Part shown: positions 20,966 through 33,846 of the stretch, piece by piece
Numbering within the stretch: position 1 is the first letter of the stretch
Layout: every line of letters begins with the position of its first letter
Source of the DNA: Helianthus annuus
Lineage: Eukaryota > Streptophyta > Magnoliopsida > Asterales > Asteraceae
Direction: 5' to 3'
Assembly (NCBI RefSeq): GCF_002127325.2
Contig: NC_035448.2
Location: 11,299,408 to 11,363,407 of the forward strand
DNA: 64,000 nucleotides
Position numbers and translations under genes: made by a program
The notes under the pieces: generated by a model
Databases searched by the model: none
Told to the model about the DNA's origin: nothing
The model's input: only the letters and a program-made list of their open reading frames with translations

Positions 20966-23179
20966 TGTGACAACTCGAACTTTAGACTTGCTTTGATGTA
21001 ACGTTACGTGCTTTTGATAACTGAATTGTATGATTTTAAATGAATATTTGTTATGTGCGTATGTATGTTATGTGTTACATGAGCCCAAACTACATAAACC
21101 GGCCACACAAGCCCATTTGGGCCACACTTTGAAATCGGACCCCACTAGGTAACCGAGTTGGGCTCGGCCCACTCCCCACTCGCAAACACTAAACCCTTTG
21201 GCAAGGGTTGATTCTCATTGTTGTTACAATTTTCATAACACACACACACACCCTACTTGCTCTCTCTCTCTCGGCTCGCTTGGAACCCGACGGCAAGAAC
21301 ACCCCTACTCGGATCACCCTCTTCTCCTTCTTTAATCCGGTTAGTGATTATGTTATTGATTGTGTGTTATTGGTTGTTTATTGATGATTGCTTAATACTC
21401 GAAGGATTCTTGTTAACATGCTATGAATAATAATATTACTAATCAATGATAGCTAATGATCATGTAATTGGCTTGCTCATGAAATCGGATATATATGAAT
21501 GTATCGGCTGTTATGTATTGTTGATCGGATATGATTAGTAACCGAAATCCATGTAAGAATGCATAACTATTGATGAATTGTTAAAGGGTTGTTCATGTTA
21601 TTGCTCATACGGATTTAGTGTTAAAAGCCCTGTTTGATCGATAATTGTTTGTATGGTAAACTGTTAGTTGTTAATTGATCTATTGTTGATATGAAACTGT
21701 TGATAAATTTCGGTGATTGATCTGGTTTCGAAACTGCCTTAGATATTTGCTAGAATCACGGATAAGTCAATGCAGGAATTATGGAAATCAGTTACACACA
21801 CGGTTGCGACTCAGACTTCGAGTCGGAACCCCACTCGAGACCACAACAGCACAAGCCGGAACCATGGTTGCGAGTCCCGTTGCGACTCGTAACCACACCA
21901 TGAAGAGCCGAAATCACCAGTTGCGACTCGCAACCTTCTGTTGCGACTCGTAATCTCCGGCTGTGACTCGTAACCGGACCATGATGAACCGAGACCACCT
22001 GTTGCGACTCGTAACCACCGGTTGCGACTCGAGATCGCTGGTTGCGACTCGAGACCTCCTTGGCACGTACACTGTTTTGGGCCTACGCTGTCACGGGCCC
22101 AACCTTATGACTGTTATGTTATTGGACTTGTTTGCTTAGATACTAATTGGGCTGCTTATGTTAATTGGGCCGACTACTTGGACTCGTTACTTGATATGAA
22201 CTGCTGATATGTTTATGTGAGTTGCCATGATCATACTTGATACCATACGTGATACAAACGTGCTACATACGAACCTAACTTGCATAGTAACCATGATAGG
22301 ACGTGGTTGATTCCTTACTTGTATACTTGAGCATTATACTGTCTGCCGAGCAAACCCAGGTGAGTTCACACTCCTACTAAGGCATGGGATTCCCGGGTCG
22401 TGGGAATGGGATAAAGGTTACAATTGACTAAGAACGTACATATGCTTTCCTAGACTATCACCTACCATGGTCCTCGGATGTCAGGACGGTTCCGTAGGTT
22501 AGGATAACACCTACGTGGTCATATGCCAATTACTGCCTCGGATGTCAGGCACGCACGTAAAACCTACGTGTACGCATTACTTACTTCTATCCTCGGTACA
22601 AAGGATACGTACGTGAAACCCACGTACACCCCCGCGTCTCCTATCCTCGGTTATGAAGGATACGTACGTAAGACCTACGTACACCCCATACGCGCTACTG
22701 TTCTCGGAAGAAGAACAGGGATGATACGAATAGCTGATACGAATAGTCTAGTGGTCATATAACAGGGGAAGCCCCCACCTATACTTCTTACTATCGGCCC
22801 AGTAGAGCCACCCATTACTTACTGTTACGTATTACTTACTGTGAACTCGCTCAACTCGTTTGTTGATCATTCTGTTACATGCCTTGCAGATCGTTAGGTA
22901 CATGGAGTTTGCACAAGGAGGAGCCGGTCGTTGTGGACAAGGAACGTATTACTTGGATTAGACACTTATGACATTTCAGTATTTTAACTTGGGTTTACAA
23001 TAATGCTTCCGCTACTTAAACAATGCTTGGTTTTGGAAACATCAATCATGTCATGATAAACTACTTTATTGACTTTTATTATTATTGATTACTATGTTTG
23101 ATATGATTGATGGCTTGATCCTGGTCACGTCACGCTCCCAAGCGGTGATACTCCGCGTGTGGATTTTGGGGGTGTGACA
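20966..23179 (+). repeat. 3' LTR of Tekay B
   Basis: Same length (2214 bp) as the 5' LTR. I see about four substitutions, at the sites matching 14232, 14419, 14700 and 15137. Confidence 0.95.
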
Positions 23180-23184
23180 AAAAG

Positions 23185-26076
23185 GAAAAGAGGATTGAAG
23201 ATTTTCCTGTAGTACGTGACTATCCCGAGGTATTTCCTGAGGAACTACCTGGACTCCCTCCCCACCGTCAGGTCGAATTCCAAATCGAGCTAGCTCCCGG
23301 AGCAGCGCCTATAGCTCGTGCGCCTTTTCGTCTAGCCCCTGCAGAACTGAAGGAACTCTCTACGCAATTACAGGAACTATTGGATAAAGGATTTATCCGT
23401 CCTAGTTCGTCGCCCTGGGGAGCACCAGTACTCTTTGTTAAGAAGAAGGATGGCACATTCCGAATGTGCATCGACTATCGTGAGTTGAACAAGGTTACCA
23501 TCAAGAATCGTTACCATCTACCGCGCATCGACGACCTATTTGATCAGTTGCAAGGATCGAGCTACTATTCTAAGATTGACCTGCGATCAGGCTATCATCA
23601 GTTGAGAGTTCGTAATGAAGACATCCCTAAGACTGCGTTCAGGACTCGTTATGGTCATTACGAGTTCCTCGTTATGCCTTTTGGAATGACTAACGCACCT
23701 GCGGTTTTCATGGATCTCATGAATCGAGTGTGCAAGCCTTACCTCGACACATTCGTGATTGTGTTTATCGACGACATCCTGATCTACTCGAAAAGTCAAG
23801 AAGAGCATGAACGACACCTGCGCCTTATCCTCGAACTCTTACGCAATGAGCAATTGTACGCCAAATTCTCGAAGTGTGACTTCTGGCTCCGAGAAGTCCA
23901 TTTCCTTGGGCATGTGGTCAACAAGGACGGCATTCACGTCGACCCCGCTAAGATCGACTCGATAAAGAATTGGCCTACGCCTAAGACTCCAACCGAAGTT
24001 CGCCAATTCTTGGGATTGGCAGGATACTACCGCAGATTCATCAAGGGATTCTCAAAGATTGCACAACCCCTCACGACTCTTACTCAGAAAGGCATTGCTT
24101 ACAAGTGGAATGAAGCTCAGGAGTCGGCCTTTCAAAGACTAAAGGATAACCTCTGCAGCGCTCCTATTCTCTCGTTGCCTGAAGGCACTGACGACTTTGT
24201 GGTTTACTGCGATGCGTCTATCCATGGGCTCGGTTGCGTGTTAATGCAACGCGAGAAAGTTATTGCCTACGCTTCTCGACAACTTAAGACGCATGAAAGG
24301 AACTACACTACGCATGATTTGGAACTGGGAGCAGTGATCTTTGCTCTTAAGATATGGAGACATTACCTGTACGGTACCAAGTGCACTATTTACACCGATC
24401 ACAGGAGTCTCGAGCATATCTTTAGGCAAAAGGAATTAAACATGCGACAACGTCGATGGGTCGAACTCTTGAATGACTACGAATGCGCCATCAAGTACCA
24501 TCCGGGCAAGGCCAATGTCGTGGCAGACGCCCTCAGCCGGAAGGACACTATACCAAAGCGCGTGCGAGCATTGCAACTTACCATCCAGTCTAACCTCCCT
24601 ACCCAGATCCAAAATGCTCAAGTTGAAGCATTGAAACCGGAAAACATCAGGGCTGAGTCTCTGCGAGGATCGAGACAGCGATAAGAACAAAAAGAAGATG
24701 GCGCTTACTACGTAACAGGGCGCATTTGGGTCCCACTCTATGGAAATTTACGTGAACTCGTGATGGACGAAGCCCATAAGTCCCGCTACTCAGTACATCC
24801 TGGCTCGGACAAGATGTACCACGACTTGAGAACTACATACTGGTGGCCTGGCATGAAGGCACACATAGCAACATATGTCGGCAAATGTTTGACTTGCGCA
24901 AGAGTCAAGACAGAGTACCAGAAGCCAGCAGGCCTACTCCAACAACCAGAAATCCCGAAATGGAAATGGGAGCAAATTTCCATGGATTTTGTTACAGGGC
25001 TACCTAGGTCTCAACGCGGAAATGACACTATTTGGGTAATAGTAGACCGATTGACCAAGTCCGCGCACTTTCTGGCTATTAAAGAAACAGACAAGTTTTC
25101 TACCTTGGCGGAGATTTACTTAAAGGAAGTAGTTGCGAGGCACGGGGTGCCAACCTCAATTATTTCCGACCGAGACGCTCGTTTTACTTCGGAATTGTGG
25201 CAAGCTATGCACAAATCCTTTGGCTCACGTTTGGACATGAGCACCGCTTATCACCCGCAAACGGATGGACAGTCCGAACGCACCATCCAGACTCTAGAAG
25301 ACATGCTTAGAGCGTGTGTGATCGATTTTGGCAAGAATTGGGAGAAGCATCTACCGCTAGTGGAGTTCTCCTACAACAACAGCTACCACACTAGTATTCA
25401 GGCAGCACCTTTTGAGGCATTGTACGGTCGTAAATGCCGGTCACCTCTCTGCTGGGCGGAAATCGGTGATAGTCAGATCACGGGCCCAGAGATGGTGGTA
25501 GATACAACGGAAAAGATTGCCCAGATCAGACAACGCATGGCGGCAGCTCGTGACCGTCAGAAGAGTTACGCTGATAAGCGTAGGAAACCACTAGAATTCC
25601 AGGTCGGTGACCGGGTTCTACTTAAAGTCTCACCCTGGAAGGGTGTGGTTCGCTTTGGTAAACGGGGCAAGCTTAATCCGCGATATATCGGACCATTCGA
25701 AATTACCGAGAAAATCGGTAAGGTTGCTTATAGATTAAACCTGCCTGAAGAACTGAGTGCGGTACACAACGTATTTCACGTGTCTAATCTGAAGAAGTGT
25801 CTATCAGATGAAACGCTCGTAATTCCTTTCAAGGAACTAACTATTGATGAACAGCTACACTTTACTGAGGAACCGATTGAGATCACGGATCGAGAGATCA
25901 AGATCCTCAAACGTAGCCAGATACCTCTTGTACGAGTCCGTTGGAACTCGCGGCGTGGCCCAGAGTTTACCTGGGAGCGGGAAGACCAGATGAAGCACAA
26001 GTATCCCCAGTTGTTCCCAAACGAAAACCCCAGCACTGAAGCTACAACCGAATTTCGGGACGAAATTCCAAACTAA
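23185..26076 (+). pseudogene. pol: RT-RNase H-integrase part of Tekay A gag-pol, broken
   Basis: It continues the frame of 11919-13641 after the nested B element, beginning with the linker [17 protein letters not shown]. It holds reverse transcriptase ([11 protein letters not shown]), RNase H ([15 protein letters not shown]), integrase ([43 protein letters not shown]) and the C-terminal chromodomain-like region ([18 protein letters not shown]). A TAA stop at 24682-24684, just after RGSRQR, separates RNase H from integrase; B has a sense codon there. The 3' part stays open to 26076 beyond the stop, so decay is limited. Confidence 0.92.
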
Positions 26077-26178
26077 CGGGGGGATGATGTGACACCCCGT
26101 TGAAACATTCTCACTTATACTAGCTTGACAGTGACTGCCTTAACTTTCGGGACGAAAGTTCTTAAAACTTGGGGATAA
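26050..26178 (+). promoter_or_regulatory. Palindromes and polypurine tract before the 3' LTR of Tekay A
   Basis: Stem-loops GAATTTCG-GGA-CGAAATTC (26050-26068) and AACTTTCG-GGA-CGAAAGTT (26142-26160), then TTGGGGATAA at the LTR border. The second copy differs from the others by a paired change that keeps the stem. Confidence 0.75.
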
Positions 26179-28483
26179 TGTGACACTCTAGGTTTTCCGA
26201 ACAACTACCTTGTAATTTCATTGTGCGTGTATATGTGTTATAAAATGAAAGTTGTGATTTCTTTTGTGCTATGTGCCGATAATGTGTTGTATGTATGTAT
26301 GATATAAATATATATTAGAGTAGAAGTGAGCCGAGACCACGAAGCCCAACTCGAGACCACCCGGTCTCGAGTGAACAATGAACATTTGGGCCGGTTGGGC
26401 CATGCCACTCGGAACCAAAGGTGCCGGCCTTGAAACGGGTATAAAAACCCAAAACTCTCACCACACTCTCCTTTACACTCTCATTCATTTCACCCTCACA
26501 ACTCTCACACTCTCTACCTCTCACTAAAACCCTAAAACCCTAGCAACCAAGCATCACCCTCTCCCCTCTCTCGGATCCAACCGAAACATCAAGGCTCTCG
26601 GATTCTAGCTCGAGATCATCACTCGGAACTTGGCTCATCAATCTCTTGTACTCCTCCATCTAACCGGTTAGTGTCTTAAGTGTTTACCATGATTTTTGGG
26701 TTGTTGATGATAAAGTGCATTAGGGATTTTAGCATGATAGAAACAATGTGTTTTAGCTATAATGTGAAGATTTACACATTATACAACCCCTTGTATTGTG
26801 ATAACATGAATGATGATCTTTAATGCTAAGTGGAAATCGAATCAAGTGTTGTTATTGTTGATGATATTCATGTTCTAATGATAATGTGTGATTAAGAGTG
26901 CCTATTTACCGAATGGTTGTGATGTTAACAAGTTGATCTTTGAAATGATTGTTGAATGTTGATGTGCTTGTTGAATGATATGCTTGAATATATGATGAAC
27001 TAGATGAATGTGATATGAATATTCAAAAATACCTGATTTGATCTGTTTTGCTTGGTAAATAGACAAAGAAACATGTTTGTGTATTCTGATTGGTTAGTAC
27101 AAAATTTCATGAAATCAAAATGCTATTGGTTAGTACATTGCCAGGTTCTAGAAGGATTCAGGTGCACGTAACAGTGGTTGCGAGTCGGAACCCTTGGTTG
27201 CGACTCGAGACCAAAACGTGATTCGTCGAGATCTCCCGGTTGCGACTCGCAAGCAGCACATGATGAACCGAAACCGAGGTTGCGAGTCGGAATCCCTGGT
27301 TGCGACTCGAAACCAAAGCGTGATGAACCGAGACCGAGGTTGCGAGTCGGAACCCTTGGTTGCGACTCGAAACCGTGCATTCCCGAGTCGAAACCGCCCT
27401 TGTCTCGACTGGGCTGCCTAAGTGTTATTGGGCCAAAAGCTTGTTGGACTATCTGTTGACTGGACTGCATGTGTATCTGTTACTGTTTGTGAAATGTTAG
27501 AGCAGGCCCAATAACCCAACTGTTTGAATGTATGCATGCTAAGTGTGTCTATACGTGTTTGCTATACGTGATTACTTGCACCCCAACTTGACCTATCTTT
27601 GGTAACCATGCTAGGACGTGGTGACCAACGTGTTTAACCAAGTAAAATATCTACCGAGCAACCCAAGGTGAGTTCACAACCTAAAGCATGCATTCCCGGT
27701 GGTTTGGGAAACGGAACTACAAACAACACTATCCCCTATGAGGGATACGACTTACTTTTCTTCCCTTGTTATTGGGAACCTTTAGTTAATTACTGTTTAT
27801 ACGGATTGCAACTAACGGCACTAAACGAAACTCTATCACTCAAGTCCCTACTACATAATACCGATTAGTCGCCGGGGCTAGGCGAACGGGTTATTAGTTG
27901 ATAGCGCTATTTAGGTTTTACCAACCTCACACCGTGCCATGGTTTGGGATCGGTCGTGAACTAATGTACTCAGGCATCCGTCAATGATGATAGAACATTG
28001 ACATCGGGGCATCCTGCGGAAACGCAAACGGTTACCTAGTGTTCGGTATTGGAAAAACAGTTTATTCGCTAACTTTTGGGGTAGCTCCCCATGGCATGTA
28101 TAAACGGATAAATTAACTGGTGAAACAAGTTTTTGGTAATTAAAACTGGACAACTAGTGAACTCACTCAGCATTATTGTTGACACCTTACTGCATGCTTT
28201 GCAGGTAACCAGTGACTGAGGAGCTGCTGCTTGGGAATGTGTAGTGTTCGTCAAAACCCGTGTATTGGGTTTTAATTATCTTGAACTTTGAACTATCTTT
28301 TTGGTTTATGCTTCCGCTGTTTTTGTTTAAACTAATTATCGAACTTAACTACGATGTTGCTATCTACTTTAGATAGCAATCATTTTACTATTAACCAATG
28401 CTTAGTATAATTGGTGGCTGGATCCTGGTCAGTCACGCCCTCAAGCGGATGTTACTCCGCAGGTGGAATTTGGGGGTGTGACA
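26179..28483 (+). repeat. 3' LTR of Tekay A
   Basis: Starts TGTGACACTC and ends GGGTGTGACA, followed by the TSD GAAAC. It differs from the 5' LTR by one fewer TATG unit near 26290 and a handful of substitutions. Confidence 0.93.
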
Positions 28484-28488
28484 GAAAC

Positions 28489-28596
28489 CCCTATCAGCCA
28501 GACTCGAACCTGAGACTTGGAGGGAAAAACTCACCCGGGTCCACCATAGGTGGAACTTAAATAGCCGTGGACACGACTAGAGCACTAGTGATTGTT
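28489..28596 (-). mobile_element. SINE, 5' part, interrupted by Tekay element A
   Basis: Continuation of the SINE at 9188-9317. The complement of box B (AGACTCGAACC) is at 28500-28510, and box A-like sequence lies near 28575-28590. The TSD copy AAACTATCACAC follows at 28597-28608. Confidence 0.78.
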
Positions 28597-28762
28597 AAAC
28601 TATCACACTTGATCACTATTTAACAGCTCACTCCATCACATTTCACTCTATCACACTTGCAATGGTCATCACACCCAATCACAACTTAACACCTCATCAT
28701 CAAAGTCAAACCCACACATACAACACACACCATCACCAAATCACCATTTCCATCCCCATCAC

Positions 28763-28794
28763 GCATGATACACCCTTGCGGCGGTGTATCATGC
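28763..28794. repeat. Perfect 12-bp-stem hairpin
   Basis: GCATGATACACC and GGTGTATCATGC pair around an 8-nt loop CTTGCGGC. It may be the end of a small MITE; the surrounding 28609-28762 is C/A-rich without a gene. Confidence 0.7.
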
Positions 28795-28796
28795 CT

Positions 28797-29105
28797 AGGG
28801 GTGTAAACAAGCCCAGATGTTCGAAAGCTACTCGTAATTGGCTCGATTAAAAGCTCGAACAAGCTGAGCCTGAAATAGAGCTCGTTTAGTTATCCAGTCT
28901 CTCTGAAATACAAAGCTCGTTTAGGCTCGCCAGCCTAAATGAGCCCAAACAAAGTTTTAGTTTTTTTATATTTAATATATAAATAATGATGATATCATTA
29001 GCGAGCTGAGTTCGAGCCAAGTTTTGGCTCGTTTACGCGAGCTTGAGCTTTGGGTTTTACTCGCGAGCCGAGCTTAAGCTTCATAAAAACATAACGAGCG
29101 AGCCG
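28797..29105. repeat. hAT-like MITE remnant with GAGCTCG words
   Basis: Starts TAGGGGTGTAAACAAGC and is full of CGAGCTC, GCTCGTTTA and GAGCCGAGC words, a common plant hAT-MITE texture. No matching right end is visible. 29106-29443 holds no recognisable gene. Confidence 0.45.
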
Positions 29106-29443
29106 AGCTCTAATTTCACTAAATTAAAACAAAACGTACAGAGAACTACACCTAATTTCACTAAATTCATTGTGAGAAGACGAAATTGATAAACATTAAT
29201 TAGAACCCAAGAAAGAGTTTGAAATGAAACATTAAAAGTCACCTTCAATGGAGTTCACAAAACGAACGGATAAGAGAATGCTTATTACGTCATCCGAAGA
29301 TAACCAACCAGAGGAAAAGCTAAGCCACAAACATCAGACAAGAAAGAGCAGAAGAGGAAGAAAGAAGACGGTAAGATAGATGATACGTGGCAACCCCAAC
29401 AAACAATGATTCACTCACTTGTACAGAGTGCTTCAAGTAAGTT

Positions 29444-29632
29444 AAACGGTAAAAACAAGACAAACGTTTTCTTCTTTTTTTTTTGTAGATTAGTTAATTA
29501 ATAGAAACGGTAAAAACAAGACAAGCGTTTTTTATTATAATTAATTAATAATTAATAGGGGGGTAACTTATGATAAACGGTAAAAACAAGACAAACGTTT
29601 TTTTTTTTTTTTTTTGTAAATTAATTAATTAA
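29444..29632. repeat. Tandem units GGTAAAAACAAGACAAACG (part 1)
   Basis: Three units of about 60-70 bp (29444, 29505, 29575) contain GGTAAAAACAAGACAAACG, a T run and TTAATTAATTAA. A further unit, with the linker GATAACTTATGAT, lies at 36738-36813. The array therefore flanks a block of inserted elements. Confidence 0.75.
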
Positions 29633-30525
29633 CTAGTAATAAGACCGCGCGATACTTCGCAAATATCAAACGAATTAGTCCAAGCATTATGTGATGTGTT
29701 AACCATATCAGGGCCGTTTCCGAAAACTATTAAAAGAATTTAGGCCCCGGGCGAAAAAAAAGAATTAGGCCCAAAATTTGTGATTAATTTAAAAAAGTAA
29801 ACCTTATGGTATAGCCAAGACTTGAACTTGGGACCTCTAGATTAAATCTTGAAATGGTTTTTTCCATTCCACCACCAATACTTATTTACATGATAGATGA
29901 TTGCATATACTAAATATATATAAGCCTATAAAAACCTTTCGAGAACCCTTTGAAAATTTGGGCCTCGAGTGACGGCATAGGTTGGCCGGCCCAAGAGCCG
30001 GCCTTGAACCATATGAAAACACACGCTCTGACGTATTCGTTTGAACTCAATGTATCCTATAGTTGCATTGCGATTGGATGAAAACGTAAATTTATATCGT
30101 ACAATTATAATGTATTATATGCGACCCGACTAACTCGAATTTATATCGTCAATCCGAAAATTCTCGAGGGGGTCAAAGTGGCATTTACAGAGTTCATTAA
30201 AAGTTAAGTGGTTAAAAATTACATTTCCTAAACTTAAAGGCTAAGAAATGGTAAAGATAAAATTTGATAAAATTCTGTGGTAAGAATGAAACTATGAAAC
30301 TATAACAAAGTTGGGCCGAAAAGGAAACTACCACAAAGTTGGGGTGTCAAAAACAAACTATTTGTAAAATGGAGTAGTAGTTTAGGGACTAAATTTGCTA
30401 TCTTATGAAACTTTGAAGATACAAAGTTAAGGGGCTAAAATTGCAACATCGTGAAAGTATGAGGAAGGGGAAGGCAAAGCCGGTGGGGTTTCCACCCACT
30501 TTGTCTTTTAAGAGTATGCTAGATT
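29633..30525 (-). mobile_element. Small Helitron-like element, minus strand
   Basis: On the minus strand it starts TCTAGCATACTC after a host A (30525) and ends in a GCGA...TCGC hairpin, a spacer and CTAG (29636-29633) before a host T. It contains the hAT-like element 29709-30006. No coding sequence. Confidence 0.5.
29709..30006. mobile_element. hAT-type MITE, TSD AACCATAT
   Basis: Exact 8-bp duplications AACCATAT lie at 29701-29708 and 30007-30014. The ends CAGGGCCG and CGGCCTTG are inverted repeats. The interior holds a SINE-like box B complement (AGACTTGAACTTGGG at about 29819). Confidence 0.85.
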
Positions 30526-31671
30526 TTCACACATGTCGCGCGTTGCGGCGACAACGTCACGTTTGCAACTTCGTTACATGCATTACAATAATGACGTTAA
30601 CGTGTGATGCACGCGCGTGACATGACTTGTTTTTTCTTTCTTTGTCACACACATTACGTTCATGACATTAACGTGGATAGGCATAATTTTTTTTTTAACT
30701 TTGTATTAGGCTACCGTACTCCTCAAATTACAAAGTCTGTTGCCAGTTAAATTAAATTAGTTAATAATTGATAATCCATCAATGTTAATAAAAGAAAAAT
30801 ATTCAAACACGACTAATCACATAAAATTAATAAGAAATTAAATAAAAAAATAGTTTAAATTATAAAAGATGCAATAATAAATATAATAAAAATTAGTTTA
30901 AATTACAAAAGATATGATTTCCAAGAAAGCTTAACCGGCTCAAAAATATTTTTGTTTTCAAACGTATATACAGTATAATATTTATCGTTTAGTATTAAAT
31001 GATTAAATAAAGAGAAATATCAATAGAATATAATAAAAATAACTTTAAAAATTTATCAGATATTATCCTTTCTGCTTTCTCTATTTCCCCATTCTCACTT
31101 TTTCCTTTACATTTTTGTACCCAAATCCCAACATGACAACAACAGCACCACCACCACCTAGCCGAACACCTGTTTTCAGGTGTGTCTTCGATTTTCTCTT
31201 AAGCTAACAAATAATCCATAAAAAGCAAATTAAGGAGTCGGACCTCCACGGTGGTTCACCGCCAAGGCAGACGACGACGATGATGAAACCTTCGGTGGCG
31301 ACTCTGGTGCTGCCGGAATTTTGAGGTCACCGTAGTCCCGATCTAGCTTTGCATGTGGTTTTCACGACCCGATCTGTGTTGGATAGAGTTTACGGTAAGC
31401 TTGCGACCTCTTTTCCGGCTACAATTTTACTCTTTTCCGGCTATTAACGGCATTCCTGTCGTATTAAGGAGAATGTTTGCAACGATGAAGTGAGTTGGCG
31501 TGGACTGTGATGCCTTTGCTGCGTGTGGTTGTATGGAGTTGCAAAGTTTGACTCGTAATATTGTACCGTAAAAAAAGAAAGAAGAGTAGAAACGAAGGGT
31601 AATACTGTAATTTCAGTCGAAGGGTGTCGGTGGCCTTTGCCACCGACTTTGTAATTTAAGATAGTATATAA
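30526..31671. other. No gene seen; Helitron-like debris
   Basis: AT-rich except 30530-30660 and 31230-31640. A perfect 9-bp-stem hairpin GTCGGTGGC/GCCACCGAC lies at 31626-31647, and a related hairpin with the same flank (CACTTTGT...TTTAAGA) at about 30482-30515. This suggests two related minus-strand Helitron 5' regions. A C-rich stretch near 31140-31170 has no supportable frame. Confidence 0.35.
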
Positions 31672-33191
31672 TCTATACTATATAATAAAAGAAACCACTT
31701 TAGGGACACTTGTCATTATATGAGACCATCTCTTATAGATAATTAATATAATACAATAAAAAATAAAAAAAAAAAGTTACGATATATATTGCATTATAAT
31801 CTATAATACTATAAAAAGGAGAAGTGATGTACAAAGTTGTAATTTTACCCTACTTACAAATTATGAAGCACCATATACAAGGTACTTAAAGCTATTTAAA
31901 TTGCAACTTCTCCAAAATTTTAAGACACCTGAGGGGTAAATTAGGGTTTTCACCCATTGAATTGAATGGGATGGCCTGCAAATGAAGCGTCTCACCATCA
32001 CACCAACATACCGTTATAAATCTCTCCTGTCCATTTGCATATTCAGAGAAGACAGAACGAACCAGAGAAGACAGAGAGAGCAGTGCCGTTTCTAAATCAC
32101 AACCTTCATGGATTCGATCCTTTTCTTGATGGAAGGAGGAATTTATTCACTCCGGCATCATAGTTGTCGCACCGACTGTCATAGGGTTCGGATATTTTGG
32201 TGGACCATCACTGCATCGATGCCCTAGCAGCATCATAGTTTCTCCGTCATTCTTCAATCTTAAAAATTCATCCATAAATTCCCATTATTCTGTCTCAATT
32301 AGCCATAATCAGCCCCAATAATCTGATACAATGAACAATATACAGGCTACAAACCCTAGCTTTTGAATTTCAAAAGTCTGTTACGCAACCTACAAAAGGG
32401 CAGACGATTGATACATCATCTTTATGTATTTTTTATTTCAGGTCAATCAACCCGACCGACCGACCTGGATGCAATGGGTGCCCTTATATATGTAGACAAC
32501 AGGCTGAATGCAATGGGTGTGGGGGTTGCCGGTCAATTTTGTAGATCTGATTTTGTCTCTTTTTTGTGTTGTTTGCAGGTTTAATTGAGTTGGTATTGGT
32601 GTTGATTTTGAGTTTGTTTGTTAGAATGATGGTGCCAGGAAATTTCCGGTCAATTTTACCAGATTCTGATGAGAATAGGTACTTATTATGTATAATTGAG
32701 CATTTCATTTAATCTTTGAAACATATTTGTTGAAATAGACACATTCTAAAAGGTCCCAATTTGCTGCATAGAAATCTTAAAAAGATTACGTCTCTGTGCC
32801 AGTTTTCATTTAAATTGCCTTTTGCTTCAGTATTATCTGTGTTTGGTGTTTTGCATAATGGAACAAGAAATTAGAGCAAGTTTTATGGTCACAAAGTTTG
32901 AGGTCGCGAAAAATTCTGTACAATCAAAAATTATGTTGTTTGTTTAAATGTGTTTAATGATTTTCAAAACAAAGAGAAATCCATCTCAGTTTGGATTTGG
33001 GAAATGCCAAAGTTGACCGATGTTTACCTCTCTAACAAGTCAAGCCGCTTATGAACTACTCGAGATCGGCTCGCTAAAAGCTCGATTCGAGTAGAGTTTA
33101 AACGAGCTAGAGGCTAAAAATAAGTTTGTTTTGTAAAACAACCGCAGCCCGAGCTTCACTTACCTAGATCGAGCTGGCTCACCATTATATT

Positions 33192-33335
33192 ATTTATAGA
33201 TTTTTTTTACTGGCAACGTTTGGTCCTACTCAATTACTCAAATAATCCTAAATTAATCTTCCTTGCCCAGGTTTGAACGGGGACCTCACCTCTATGAGGC
33301 ATAAGCCTCTACCAAGTGGGCTAGCCCCACATTGG
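33192..33335 (-). mobile_element. SINE-like element, minus strand
   Basis: On the minus strand: box A-like GGCTAGCCCACTTGGTAGA, box B-like GTCCCCGTTCAAACC, and a tail GTTGCCAGTAAAAAAA. Exact TSD not resolved. Confidence 0.55.
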
Positions 33336-33500
33336 CATATAATTTTTATTTAGCATATTAAATTTAAATACAAAGTCATATAATAATTATTGTTATATAA
33401 AATTTATAACATCAAATAAATAGATAGTTAACAAGGTGAGCCCAATCCAAGCTCGAGCTCTAGAAATAGAGATTAATACAAGCTCGAGCGTAAAATCCTG

Positions 33501-33725
33501 TGCAAATACGTTGAAGAACTCGCCCCAGAGGTAACTATCTCGTTTATCCTACTCTGATGCATCACTAACATTTTTCCACTGTTCCATTAATGATGTTTTA
33601 ACCATTTCTTTGATAAGTAGTATGAAAAGGCTGCATCATTGCTGAGCACTCATGGTCCTCTAATTGTTCTTGCAAAAATGGATGGTAGTGCGGAAGAGAA
33701 TAAAGAAGTTGCTGATCGGTTCGAG
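33501..33725 (+). pseudogene. Protein disulfide isomerase gene fragment
   Basis: Exon piece 33501-33530 reads CKYVEELAPE and ends at a GTAACT donor. The next exon, 33621-33725 (acceptor TAG before it, donor GTAATA after), reads YEKAASLLSTHGPLIVLAKM...ENKEVADRFE. This matches the thioredoxin-domain region after the CGHC site in plant PDI proteins. The CGHC residues themselves and everything else of the gene are absent; the sequence left of 33501 is repeat-like. It is a captured fragment and cannot encode an isomerase. Confidence 0.75.
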
Positions 33726-33846
33726 GTAATAGATATATGGAATGCGTGTATAAGATAGTGTTTGGATGTTCTTATGTCATAAAAAGTTGTAATAACGTTA
33801 GATGTTCATTATCATATCATTAAATGATTTTTTTTTGTGGTGGTAG

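Larger units (their letters stand above)
13642..23179 (+). mobile_element. Ty3/gypsy Tekay-type retrotransposon B, nested in A
   Basis: Full-length 9.5-kb element with two 2214-bp LTRs, a PBS, one gag-pol frame and 3' palindromes. It is inserted between the protease and RT parts of A with TSD AAAAG (13637-13641 and 23180-23184). The LTRs differ at about four positions by eye, which makes B the youngest LTR element here. It belongs to the same lineage as A but is a clearly diverged family: the LTRs share only their ends and general layout. Confidence 0.95.
9318..28483 (+). mobile_element. Ty3/gypsy Tekay-type retrotransposon A (host of nested element B)
   Basis: Complete element with two LTRs of about 2.3 kb (9318-11625, 26179-28483), an initiator-Met-type PBS, a gag-pol region and a TSD GAAAC (9313-9317 and 28484-28488). 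Element B is inserted at 13641/23180. The long LTRs and the C-terminal chromodomain-like segment of Pol fit the Tekay (Del) chromovirus lineage. By eye the LTRs differ at about seven sites plus two small indels, so the insertion is recent but older than B. Coding is broken by a stop in the first gag exon (11961-11963), by B, and by a stop between RNase H and integrase (24682-24684). Confidence 0.93.

Noticed and set aside
32363..32708. Possible captured exon with start codon in the inner Helitron
   Set aside because: No recognisable domain on either strand; kept only as unidentified sequence.
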